From positions 1 to 64,000 of the forward strand of contig JANQJY010000049.1 in the NCBI GenBank assembly GCA_028281385.1: DNA of 64,000 nt. The letters are read 5' to 3'. Each line of letters begins with the position of its first letter. The first letter of the stretch is position 1. Under the pieces are notes generated by a model, which saw only the letters and a list, made by a program, of their open reading frames with translations, did no database searches and had not been told where the DNA came from. The position numbers and the translations under genes are program-made. Below are positions 55,032 to 63,247 of this stretch, piece after piece. The stretch is from Rickettsiales bacterium. GTDB lineage: Bacteria; Pseudomonadota; Alphaproteobacteria; Rickettsiales; UBA3002.

Positions 55032-55108
55032 TGGTGGTCCCGGCGGGATTCGAACCCACGGCTTCCAGATTAGGAATCTGGCACTCTATCCAGCTGAGTT
55101 ACGGGACC
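55032..55108 (-). tRNA. tRNA-Arg(CCT), intact, carried by the element
   Basis: A complete 77-nt tRNA: acceptor GGTCCCG/CGGGACC, D arm, anticodon stem CCAGA/TCTGG with loop TTCCTAA (anticodon CCT, reads AGG), T arm with GTTCGAATC, discriminator A and encoded CCA. It lies inside the element, about 108 bp from the right core. Its acceptor and T arm differ from the split host gene, but CAGATTCCTAATCTG of the anticodon stem-loop is identical. It probably restores the function lost when the element split the host gene. Confidence 0.97.
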
Positions 55109-55124
55109 AGTTTGTTGCTTCTCT

Positions 55125-55144
55125 ACCTTGCTATCGCCTTGCTA
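55125..55144 (+). repeat. 20-bp element-end repeat, right copy
   Basis: Identical to 45634-45653 (ACCTTGCTATCGCCTTGCTA), located between the intact tRNA and the right core. Probable integrase arm site. The remaining sequence to 55216 shows nothing else recognisable. Confidence 0.7.
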
Positions 55145-55216
55145 TTCCCATTTTTGCGTTTTTTATACTCTTGATTCCTAACCTACATCAAACAGTTCTG
55201 CGGCCCCAACCCTGGC

Positions 55217-55256
55217 ATTAGGAATCTGATGCTCTATCCTGCTGAGCTACGGGGAC
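55217..55256 (-). tRNA. 5' half of the split host tRNA-Arg(CCT)
   Basis: Minus-strand acceptor 5' strand GTCCCCG, D arm (GCTC-AGCAGGATA-GAGC), anticodon stem TCAGA and loop to ATTCCTAAT. After the core the sequence GCCAGGG cannot form the 3' anticodon stem, so the gene is broken. Joined to 45469-45505 it gives a perfect cloverleaf of 77 nt. The host promoter should still lie to the right (55257 on), so this half may be transcribed. Confidence 0.92.
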
Positions 55257-55436
55257 GTGATCTTTCCGTAATTTCCTCAAGATAATCAGCTATAGCCACA
55301 TCTGCCAACCAATTTAACAGGCGATTGGCTGTGTTTTGTATAATGCATGGTTTCTGTTGCGTGATTGTGAATTTCTTATGTATGTTGCAAATACATAATT
55401 ATTATGCGGTAAAAGAAAGAGCATGAGGTCATTACC

Positions 55437-56285
55437 ATGAAGCCATTGCCTAACCTCAAGGTCGGCATTGCCCAGATCGCACCGGAAAGGATGGACATTG
55501 AGTCCAATATTAAAAAGCATGAAGCCTTTATCAAAAAGGCGGCGAAAGAGGGGGTCGAGCTGCTTATATTTCCGGAACTGTCGCTGACGGGCTATGAATT
55601 TGACCAGAATTTTCCGGATCTCGCGATACCGCATGACAGTGAGCTATTGACCGGTCTTTCCAATATTGCGCCACAGATGCGTATTATCGTCGGTTTTGTC
55701 GAGGAGTCGGATTCCTCCCTGTTTTATAACTCTGCGGCAAAGCTTTACGATGGTGCGGTGGATTTCATTCATCGTAAAATCAATTTACCGACCTATGGAG
55801 ATTTATATGAAGATAAATGGTTTTCAGAAGGACGGAAAATCGAAAGCTTTATCGTCGATCACTGGCGTGCGGGAATATTGATCTGTGCCGATCTGTGGAA
55901 TCCGGCACTGGTGCATCTGGTCGCTCTGCATGGAGCGAAGCTGCTGATTGCTCCGATGAACTCCGCAGATGCAAGCGTGGACTTTGATAATCAAAGTAAC
56001 TGGAGGCGTGCCATGTCCTTTTATTCCTTCATTTACGGGATGCCTTCGATTATGGCAAACCGTGTGGGAACGGAGGGAGATAAAAAATTCTGGGGCCGCT
56101 CCTGTATTTACGGTCCGTATGGTGATTTGCTTGCGGAGGGTGCAAAATATGAAGAGGATCTGGTGATCGGGGAAATTAAATGGTCTGTCGTCAAGCGGGC
56201 CCGATTCAACCTGCCAACCCTGCGCGATGCCAATTTTTCGCTGGTGCTGAGAGAAATGAAACGGCTGGACCAGCTTCTGACATGA
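55437..56285 (+). CDS. Carbon-nitrogen hydrolase (nitrilase superfamily)
   Basis: A 282-residue amidase-type enzyme with the Glu-Lys-Cys triad visible: Glu in LLIFPELSLTGYEF (about 44), Lys in DFIHRKINLPTYGDLYED (about 110), and Cys in GILICADLWNPALVHL (about 146). Substrates of such enzymes include aliphatic amides, N-carbamoyl compounds and nitriles; none is predictable here. Its stop overlaps the start of a BCCT transporter gene, so the pair probably handles one imported compound. The 180-bp gap after the tRNA half holds no other gene. Confidence 0.9.
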   Translation: MKPLPNLKVGIAQIAPERMDIESNIKKHEAFIKKAAKEGVELLIFPELSLTGYEFDQNFPDLAIPHDSELLTGLSNIAPQMRIIVGFVEESDSSLFYNSAAKLYDGAVDFIHRKINLPTYGDLYEDKWFSEGRKIESFIVDHWRAGILICADLWNPALVHLVALHGAKLLIAPMNSADASVDFDNQSNWRRAMSFYSFIYGMPSIMANRVGTEGDKKFWGRSCIYGPYGDLLAEGAKYEEDLVIGEIKWSVVKRARFNLPTLRDANFSLVLREMKRLDQLLT

Positions 56286-57781
56286 TGAGATTCGTTCCCG
56301 CATCTCTTAAAAACCTGCTGCGCGCGCCTCAGCTGATTGTTCTGACGGTGGCGGTGCTCGGTGTGTTAATGCCCGATACGCTGGTGCGGGTGGTGGAAGA
56401 GGTGACGCTGACATTCATCGCCCATTTCGACTGGCTGATTCTGCTGGTCTCCAGTTTTTTTCTGTTTCTGTGCGTCTATATCATGTTCAGCCGTTTTGCT
56501 CCGATCACACTCGGTGAAGACGGAGAAGCGCCTCACTATGATACCTTTTCCTGGCTGGCTATGCTGTTCGCTGCCGGTATGGGTTCGGGACTGGTGTTTT
56601 GGGGTGCGGCCGAACCGATACAGCATATGTTCTATCCTCCGGATGCAACAGTGGCGGCGGGCAGCAAGGAAGCCGCTCTTCAGGCACTGCGTGTGATCGG
56701 TCTGCACTGGGCGCTGCATCCGTGGGGCATTTATGCCATGGCTGCGCTGAGCATCGCCTATTTCTGTTTCCGCAAAGACCAGCCCATGCTTCCCAGCGCG
56801 CCGATGCGCGCAGCGAAGGGAAGCAAGTGGCAGTGGCAGGAGCGCACCGTCGATGCCCTGGCGTTGCTGGCAGTGGTGTTCGGTGTTGTCGCATCGCTGG
56901 GCCAGGGGGTCTTGCAGGTGGCCAGCGGCTGGCATATGTGGATGGGGTGGGGTGCTCCGCAATGGCCCAGCTATCTGACGGTAACGGTGATCTTGAGCGG
57001 ATGTTACATGTTGTCGGCCGCTGGCGGTATCGGCAAAGGAATCAAACCGCTGAGTGATCTGAACATGATACTATGTCTGCTGCTGCTGCTGTTTGTGCTG
57101 ATCACCGGCCCGACCGTGCCGTTGTTGCAGACATTCGTGACATCCGTGGGCGACTATCTGACTCATCTTATCCCGCTGTCCTTTACGCTCCGTCAGTGGA
57201 GCGGGGGACTGGAATGGACGCAGCAATGGACCCTGACCTATTTTCTGTGGTGGATTGCCTGGGGACCGTTTGTCGGCGTATTTGTTGCCCGTATCAGTCG
57301 TGGGCGCAGCATTCGGCAGTTTCTGCTTGGTGTATTACTCGTCCCGGCGGTTTTCTCCATTTTCTGGTTTGCCGTATTGGGAGGAAACGCCTTGCTGCTG
57401 GCGATGGGTGGCGATTCGGCATTAGTGCAGACTGCGACCGCGGATTATTCCATGGCAACCTATGCCATGCTGGATCGGCTTCCTCTGGCGGAGTTAACCA
57501 AACCGCTCACGCTGATGCTGGTGTTTATTTTTCTGGTTACCAGTGCTGACAGTGCCTCTTATGTGTTGGGGATGTTCAGCGCACGCGGCGATGCCCATCC
57601 GCCCGCCAGCCTGCGGTTATTCTGGGGAGGTATCATTGCGCTGCTTCTCGGATGGACGCTGTTCACAGGAAAAGGGATTGCCATCATGCGCAGCTTTGCA
57701 GCGCTGGGTGCCATTCCCTTCATGTTTATCATGGTCTGGCAGGCAGGGTGCCTGCTGCGAAGCCTGCAGCAATCCAGGTAG
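56282..57781 (+). CDS. BCCT-family transporter
   Basis: A 499-residue inner-membrane transporter of the betaine/carnitine/choline family with about 12 helices. It has GMGSGLVFWGAAEPIQHMF (about 99-117), LHWALHPWGIYAMAALSIAY, and the signature WWIAWGPFVGVFVARISRGR followed by SIRQF. The start at 56282 gives MMRFVPASLKNLL and overlaps the amidase stop. Substrates are usually quaternary ammonium compounds taken up with sodium or protons. Pairing with an amidase suggests import and breakdown of a nitrogen compound, an inference. Confidence 0.92.
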   Translation: MMRFVPASLKNLLRAPQLIVLTVAVLGVLMPDTLVRVVEEVTLTFIAHFDWLILLVSSFFLFLCVYIMFSRFAPITLGEDGEAPHYDTFSWLAMLFAAGMGSGLVFWGAAEPIQHMFYPPDATVAAGSKEAALQALRVIGLHWALHPWGIYAMAALSIAYFCFRKDQPMLPSAPMRAAKGSKWQWQERTVDALALLAVVFGVVASLGQGVLQVASGWHMWMGWGAPQWPSYLTVTVILSGCYMLSAAGGIGKGIKPLSDLNMILCLLLLLFVLITGPTVPLLQTFVTSVGDYLTHLIPLSFTLRQWSGGLEWTQQWTLTYFLWWIAWGPFVGVFVARISRGRSIRQFLLGVLLVPAVFSIFWFAVLGGNALLLAMGGDSALVQTATADYSMATYAMLDRLPLAELTKPLTLMLVFIFLVTSADSASYVLGMFSARGDAHPPASLRLFWGGIIALLLGWTLFTGKGIAIMRSFAALGAIPFMFIMVWQAGCLLRSLQQSR

Positions 57782-57787
57782 CATTAT

Positions 57788-59131
57788 TTATGCAAGGCCT
57801 GTGGCGGGGGTACGCTGCATTGCCTGTAAATGCTCCATGACGGCATTGGCGAAGGATGTGTTCCGCTCCCGGCTTTGCTGCGGGTCGGGGCAGCGCTCAC
57901 CGGGAACCTCTTGCTCCAACACCTGCGATATATGCTCGGCAAGTGCTTTTGCTCCGAGCTTCACATCCCCGAACCGCCGGTGAATATAGGTAGCGATGAC
58001 AAATTCCTGATCACCTTTATCCAGCTTAACCAGTTCCGGGTCTTTCACCATCGTCTGTAGTCCATAACCCAGAAAAGTCAGCGTGGTTGCCAGAATCTGT
58101 GTTTTGGCGCTTGCCTGGTGTTTATCGGTCAGGCTGGAGACCAGTAGTCCGAGATTATTCACTATATGCAGCCCGGCCACCGCCTTATGCTTGTTTGGTC
58201 TCAGCCATTCACCGAAACGCGTTGTTACTGCGTTAAAGGAATCCGCTGTCTGTATGAGTGGACGCAGCACAAACTGTCCCGGCAGATTCTCAGCGTTTTC
58301 CTTGATATTCAGAGATGCCATCAGGCTCCTGCCACTCTCCTGCGGCACCAGGGCCTGCAGAGTCGTAGCGGCCACGGCTGCGAGGGCGCTCACCGTACGC
58401 GGCATGGCGCGATGCTTGCCGAACAGGGCCGAGCCTAACAGCGACAACGCCCCGGTAAATTGCATCAGGCCGGCCGCTTCCCACGGGTGACGGCGTAGAA
58501 AATGATCTATCTCGCCGGCAATGTCTTTGAGGGTCTGGCGGTTGGCGTCAAGTTCACCTGGCTCGACAACCCCTTCGCGGACGAGCGAATCCTCTACCGT
58601 ATCGATTAATTGATCTACGGTCTGGTGATACGCCTTGCCTGTGTAAAACATGGTAATAAGGTTGGAAACAAAATATAAGCCGGACAGGCTTAACTTACCG
58701 AAGTCTTTGGTTTGGTGGGCATGGTATGCCTGTAACAGATTGGCGGTTTGCCAGATGGCTCCCGCCGTCGGCCCGGCCATGGCTTGCAACTGGGCTTTGA
58801 TATCTCTTGGTATGTCGGGAATGCGTCCCTTGCCCAGCGGAGTAATGGCCAGCGCATCCCTGGTCGGCAGCAGCAGCTGTCCTTCGCGTGCAAGCATATC
58901 CGTGAGCATGTTGCGGGCTTTTTCGCTGCCTTCGTCTGTTAAAACGGACAGCCGCAATACCGGAACCGTTCCGTCGCGGCGAGTGCCTTCGCGGGCATGA
59001 AACACAGGATATCTCTGCGTGAGTTTCCGGGCATATTCTGCCAGTGCCTGCTGTGTGATGTCGCCGTCCAGTTCAATGACCGCCACATGCACCTTTTGTG
59101 CCTCATTCGAGCCAAAATCGACCTTCCGCAT
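57788..59131 (-). CDS. Unrecognised 447-residue protein
   Basis: No family recognised. The first 130 residues look like a soluble alpha/beta domain (VHVAVIELDGDITQQALAEY). From about 140 to 380 the protein is helical with several hydrophobic segments (LSLSGLYFVSNLITMFYTG, AAGLMQFTGALSLLGSALFG, ILATTLTFLGYGLQTMV), so it may associate with the membrane. A charged C-terminal part contains two cysteines (ERCPDPQQ and none nearby). It is convergent with the BCCT gene and divergent from the hydrolase gene. Codon use does not stand out by eye. Confidence 0.6.
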   Translation of the reverse strand: MRKVDFGSNEAQKVHVAVIELDGDITQQALAEYARKLTQRYPVFHAREGTRRDGTVPVLRLSVLTDEGSEKARNMLTDMLAREGQLLLPTRDALAITPLGKGRIPDIPRDIKAQLQAMAGPTAGAIWQTANLLQAYHAHQTKDFGKLSLSGLYFVSNLITMFYTGKAYHQTVDQLIDTVEDSLVREGVVEPGELDANRQTLKDIAGEIDHFLRRHPWEAAGLMQFTGALSLLGSALFGKHRAMPRTVSALAAVAATTLQALVPQESGRSLMASLNIKENAENLPGQFVLRPLIQTADSFNAVTTRFGEWLRPNKHKAVAGLHIVNNLGLLVSSLTDKHQASAKTQILATTLTFLGYGLQTMVKDPELVKLDKGDQEFVIATYIHRRFGDVKLGAKALAEHISQVLEQEVPGERCPDPQQSRERNTSFANAVMEHLQAMQRTPATGLA

Positions 59132-59341
59132 CAGCCATGGGGATGCACTAGTCGTTATTGCCTGCGTATGTTCAGGAGAATCGATAGCTTTAACCTTTCT
59201 CTATTTCTCAACTCTATCATGCTTGTATGACAATTATGTGACGGTAAAAAAACTTTATTATTCTTTGATTTTTTCCTTGCATCAGGCTGTTAAAGGTGAT
59301 TGCAGTGGGATGAGTTCAATGAAAACGAAAGAGAGAAACCA

Positions 59342-60247
59342 ATGCGTGAGGAAACGGCTTGTTTTTCCAGTGACGGATTTACATTAGACGGAAGTTTTTA
59401 TTTACCGGATGAATCGGTGGCGGCAGATGCACCTGTTGTCATTGTCTGTTCAGGCTTTACCGGGTTGAAAAATATTCATCCAGAGCGTTTCGCGCGGTTT
59501 TTCACCAGACGCGGATATGTATGCTACGGATTCGATTACCGCGGTTTTGCAAAAAGCGAAGGTGAGCGTGAAAAAGTGCTGCTGGAAGAGCAGGAGCGCG
59601 ATATTGCGAATGCCGTGGCATATGTGCGTCATCATGCCTTGGGCAAGGCGCGCCCTGTAGTATTGGCCGGCTGGGGTATGGCTGGAGGCATGATTTTTAA
59701 TGCGGCGCAACTGGTAGAGGGCATTGATGCACTGATTGCCATGAACGGTTTTTACGATGCCAGACGTGTCCAGAAAGCCGTGCGGGGAGATGCCGGCTAT
59801 GCCGAATTTCTCGACTGGATGGAAGAAGAACGCCGGCGGCTGGTCTGTGGGGGAGCGCCTGAGGGAATCGATCCGTTCCACATTTATCCGCTTGATCCGG
59901 TAAGCCGCAAATATGTGGATGAAGAACTGCGCAAAAATCCGGATTACGGCATGACGGCCGATTTCCGTTTTGCCGATTCGCTGTTGTCGTTTCATCCGGA
60001 AGGCAATCTTGAGGCATTTTCCGATATGCCGCTGCTGATTGCCCATGGTGGCGAAAATGCGTTGCATCCTCCGGCGGAGGCGGAATCTCTGCGTGCCAAA
60101 TATCCGGGGCCATGTGAACTATTTTTGCTGGAAGGCGGCGGTCATACCGAATGGATGCTCGATGAAAACCCGTTGTTCAAGATCTTCGCAGGCGCCATTG
60201 CCGAGTGGCTGGAGGGCTGTTCCTTTGCCAGGAACAAGGCAGCATAG
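59342..60247 (+). CDS. Alpha/beta-hydrolase fold protein with altered nucleophile elbow
   Basis: A 301-residue protein of the alpha/beta-hydrolase superfamily: VVIVCSGFTGLKNIHPERFA forms the oxyanion region, and GGGHTEWMLDENPLF near the end carries the expected His. At the elbow, where Gly-x-Ser-x-Gly is usual, it reads AGWGMAGGM, with Gly in place of the nucleophile. It may be non-catalytic or use another mechanism. Start 59342 follows GAGAGAAAC. It lies 15 bp before the large FAD dehydrogenase gene, so the two are probably co-transcribed. Confidence 0.8.
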   Translation: MREETACFSSDGFTLDGSFYLPDESVAADAPVVIVCSGFTGLKNIHPERFARFFTRRGYVCYGFDYRGFAKSEGEREKVLLEEQERDIANAVAYVRHHALGKARPVVLAGWGMAGGMIFNAAQLVEGIDALIAMNGFYDARRVQKAVRGDAGYAEFLDWMEEERRRLVCGGAPEGIDPFHIYPLDPVSRKYVDEELRKNPDYGMTADFRFADSLLSFHPEGNLEAFSDMPLLIAHGGENALHPPAEAESLRAKYPGPCELFLLEGGGHTEWMLDENPLFKIFAGAIAEWLEGCSFARNKAA

Positions 60248-60262
60248 GACGTAATAGGACAT

Positions 60263-63247
60263 ATGATTCCCCGGTTAAATCCGGAACAATCCCTGCCCGA
60301 ACAGCTGCAGATGTTTCTGGAGGCAGTGCGCAGTTCCGCTTTCAGCGGAGGCATTGCCGCGGATTACGCAAGCCGGTTGATCAATGCAACGGATAACAGC
60401 ATTTATCAATTATTACCGCAGGCGGTGCTGACGCCGGAAAACCACGCCGATATCGCCATCGTCATGCAATTACTCGGGCAAGAGCGTTTTCGTGATGTTG
60501 CCCTGACACCGCGCGGCGGAGGAACGGGGACCAACGGTCAGGCCCTCAATCACAGTATCATTCTTGACTGCAGCAGGAACATGCGGCGCATTATGCATTT
60601 TGATGTGCAGGCCAGGCAGGTCACGGTCGAGCCGGGCGTGATTCTGGATCAGCTCAACAGATTTCTCAGACCGCACGGCTTGTTTTTCCCACCGACGCTG
60701 TCACCGAGCAACCGGGCGACGCTCGGCGGTATGGTGGCGACGGATGCTTGCGGGAAGGGATCGCGCATTTACGGCAAAACCAGCCATTATATTGAGTCTT
60801 TGAGCCTGTATCTTCCCGGCGGTGAGAAATGGGAAATGGGCCGCTATCCGGCAGGGCAGCAGGCCCAGACATTGCTTGCGCGTGACGACAGGGTGGGAAA
60901 AATCGCCCGGACTCTCCATGACATTGCCACGGATTACCGCGACGAGATTATCGACCGCATTCCCGAGCTTAACCGTGAGTTCAGCGGTTATAACCTCGCC
61001 GCTATTTATGAGGGGGACAGCTTTACCCCCACCAGCATTATTGCCGGTTCGGAAGGAACGCTGGGCGTTATCGCCTCCATCACCCTGCGGCTGCGTCCGA
61101 TTCCTGCCTGCCGCCGGCTGGTCGCGCTGTGCTACAGGGATTTCGATGCGACTCTGCGTGCGGCGTCGCATTTGCTTTCCTTCGATCCTCTGGCGGTAGA
61201 GACGTTCGACGGGACGGTATTCCGCCTTGCCAGGGGCGATGCCGTATGGCACCGCGTGCAGGAGTTCATGCCCGCAGGAGCGCAGGCCGATCAGGTGGGC
61301 GGATGCAATCTGGTGGAATTCGTTAGCGATAATGCGAGGGAGGTTGACGATGCGGTAGCGGCGTTGCAGAAACATCCCGGCGAGGCGTTTCATGTAGCGG
61401 TGGCCGCCTCCCCCGAGGCCATCGACAGCCTGTGGGAGTTACGCAAACGCGGTGTCGGGCTGTTGGGAAATATGGAGGGGGACAAGCGCCCTGTGCCGTT
61501 TGCCGAAGATACCGCCGTACCGCCGGAGCAGCTGGCGGACTATATTGCGGACTATCGAACGTTGCTGGATGCCGAGGCTGTCGATTACGGCATGTTCGGA
61601 CATGTGGATACGGGCTGTCTGCATGTCCGTCCCGCCCTGAATCTCCGTGACCCGAAGGATGAAGCATGTATCAGACGCATCTCCGATCAGGTGGTAGCAC
61701 TGGTGAAACGCTATGGTGGACTGATGTGGGGTGAGCATGGCAAGGGTTTTCGTGCGGAATTCACCCCGGAATTTATCGGTGAGGAACTCTATGACTGCCT
61801 GCGCCGTATCAAGGCGGCATGTGATCCGTACAACCAGCTCAATCCGGGGAAGATTGCCACGGCCGCGGGAACGGAACTGGCATTGCACCGCATAGACGAG
61901 GTTCCCCTGCGGGGGCATTTCGATAAGGACATACAGGAATATGCCATCCGGTTATTTCCCAAATCGGTGGAATGCAACGGCAATGGCGCCTGTTTCAACT
62001 ATGCGCCGGAGGATGCCATGTGTCCTTCCTACAAGGCGACGGGTGACCGACGTTACTCCCCCAAAGGCCGGGCGGGATTGATGCGCGAATGGCTGCGGCA
62101 GCTTTCCCTCGCCCAATATGATTTCGCCGACGGCAATGGCAATATCTCGGCACAGGATGCGAATACAGACCATGACTTCTCGCACGCCGTTTATGACAGC
62201 ATGAAGGAATGCCTGGCCTGTAAGGCCTGTGTCGGTCAGTGTCCGATCAAGGTTGATATTCCGGATATGCGCGCGCGCTTTTTGGAACGGTATCATACGC
62301 GCTATCGCCGCCCGCTTAAGGATTATCTTATCCGCTATAGTGAAGAAGCGGGCCGGATGGCCTCCAGGGCACCGCGGTTATCCGGCCTGTTGCAGTCCCT
62401 CTTGCCCGTGCGGCTGCTTGGCCTGAGCGATCTTCCCACACCTAGCGCTCCGTCCTTTTCTCATATGGTCAAAGGCATGGAGGGTATCCGCTTTGTGGAC
62501 GCTAAGACCTCCCCGGAAGTGATGCCGGAAACAGACGGGCCTGCCGTAATGTTGGTGCAGGACGCCTATACCAGTTTTTACGACGCTTCTGTTGTGCGTG
62601 ACATTGCCTTACTGCTCAGTCATCTGGGAATGCAGGTGAATGTCGCGGCTTTTAACACCAACGGCAAGGCCCGCCATGTCAAAGGTTTTCTGGAGGATTT
62701 TCGCCGGACGGCCGGACGCAATAACGCCTATCTGCGTCATCTGGCCTCTTTTGATATGCCTATGATCGGAGTGGATGCCAGCATGACGCTTACCTATCGT
62801 CAGGAATATCCGCAGATGCTTGAGGAAAGAGGAGACTATCAGGTACAGCTGCTGCAGGAATGGCTGGCGGAACAGATAGCGAGCGGGGCGATGGAGGAAT
62901 GGAAACAATGCATCTCGGGCAGTTATTGCCTTTTCAGCCATTGCACGGAAGCGACCAGCCTGCCGCATTCGCCGAAATTATGGCAACAGATTTTTGCGCA
63001 TTTCGGACTGGAACTGAAAGCGGTTGCCACGGGCTGTTGCGGTATGGCCGGTACCTACGGGCATGAAGCCGAACATCAATCCACAAGCGAAGCACTCTAT
63101 CGCATGAGTTGGGCCGAGCCGATCAGCCGGGCCGGAGACAAAGCGTTGGTGAGCGGATTTTCCTGCCGCTGTCAGGTCAAACGCTTCGGCGGATTTCACC
63201 CGCAACATCCGGCACAGGCCCTGCTATACGCGCTCAAAACCGTATAG
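60263..63247 (+). CDS. YdiJ-like FAD-linked dehydrogenase with Fe-S domain
   Basis: A 994-residue fusion. The N-terminal part (about 40-260) is a PCMH-type FAD domain (TPRGGGTGTNGQALNHSII, GLFFPPTLSPSNRATLGGM). The middle is the D-lactate/glycolate dehydrogenase-type cap (GMFGHVDTGCLHVRP, WGEHGKGFR). The C-terminal part has a ferredoxin-like Fe-S segment with CNGNGACFNYAPEDAMCPSY and CLACKACVGQCPIKVD, then a cysteine-rich domain with ATGCCGMAGTYGHE. Domain order matches E. coli YdiJ, a D-2-hydroxyglutarate dehydrogenase. Substrate is inferred; D-lactate is the alternative. Confidence 0.9.
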   Translation: MIPRLNPEQSLPEQLQMFLEAVRSSAFSGGIAADYASRLINATDNSIYQLLPQAVLTPENHADIAIVMQLLGQERFRDVALTPRGGGTGTNGQALNHSIILDCSRNMRRIMHFDVQARQVTVEPGVILDQLNRFLRPHGLFFPPTLSPSNRATLGGMVATDACGKGSRIYGKTSHYIESLSLYLPGGEKWEMGRYPAGQQAQTLLARDDRVGKIARTLHDIATDYRDEIIDRIPELNREFSGYNLAAIYEGDSFTPTSIIAGSEGTLGVIASITLRLRPIPACRRLVALCYRDFDATLRAASHLLSFDPLAVETFDGTVFRLARGDAVWHRVQEFMPAGAQADQVGGCNLVEFVSDNAREVDDAVAALQKHPGEAFHVAVAASPEAIDSLWELRKRGVGLLGNMEGDKRPVPFAEDTAVPPEQLADYIADYRTLLDAEAVDYGMFGHVDTGCLHVRPALNLRDPKDEACIRRISDQVVALVKRYGGLMWGEHGKGFRAEFTPEFIGEELYDCLRRIKAACDPYNQLNPGKIATAAGTELALHRIDEVPLRGHFDKDIQEYAIRLFPKSVECNGNGACFNYAPEDAMCPSYKATGDRRYSPKGRAGLMREWLRQLSLAQYDFADGNGNISAQDANTDHDFSHAVYDSMKECLACKACVGQCPIKVDIPDMRARFLERYHTRYRRPLKDYLIRYSEEAGRMASRAPRLSGLLQSLLPVRLLGLSDLPTPSAPSFSHMVKGMEGIRFVDAKTSPEVMPETDGPAVMLVQDAYTSFYDASVVRDIALLLSHLGMQVNVAAFNTNGKARHVKGFLEDFRRTAGRNNAYLRHLASFDMPMIGVDASMTLTYRQEYPQMLEERGDYQVQLLQEWLAEQIASGAMEEWKQCISGSYCLFSHCTEATSLPHSPKLWQQIFAHFGLELKAVATGCCGMAGTYGHEAEHQSTSEALYRMSWAEPISRAGDKALVSGFSCRCQVKRFGGFHPQHPAQALLYALKTV

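Larger units (their letters stand above)
45506..55225. mobile_element. P4-like integrated element within tRNA-Arg(CCT)
   Basis: Bounded by direct copies of the 9-bp core ATTAGGAAT (45506-45514 and 55217-55225), which is the anticodon loop of a tRNA-Arg(CCT). Core-to-core length is 9,711 bp. The reconstructed attB is the anticodon stem-loop (TCAG-core-CTGA), and the reconstructed attP is CTGGC-attaggaatg-GCCAG, an inverted repeat around the same core. Contents: integrase, Xre and ImmA genes, C4-like RNA, AlpA-like gene, P4-type primase-helicase, two GIY-YIG proteins, MuF-type protein with a small overlapping gene, and an intact tRNA-Arg(CCT). No capsid, portal or terminase genes, which suggests a satellite. 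Confidence 0.9.

Noticed and set aside
54925-55221. 98-codon forward frame at the right end of the element
   Set aside because: It crosses the intact tRNA-Arg gene in reverse; the apparent peptide is a tRNA shadow.
45469-55256. Split tRNA halves as a trans-spliced tRNA
   Set aside because: Trans-spliced tRNA genes are known from some archaea. Here both halves share a direct 9-bp core and flank an integrase-bearing element, so integration explains them fully.
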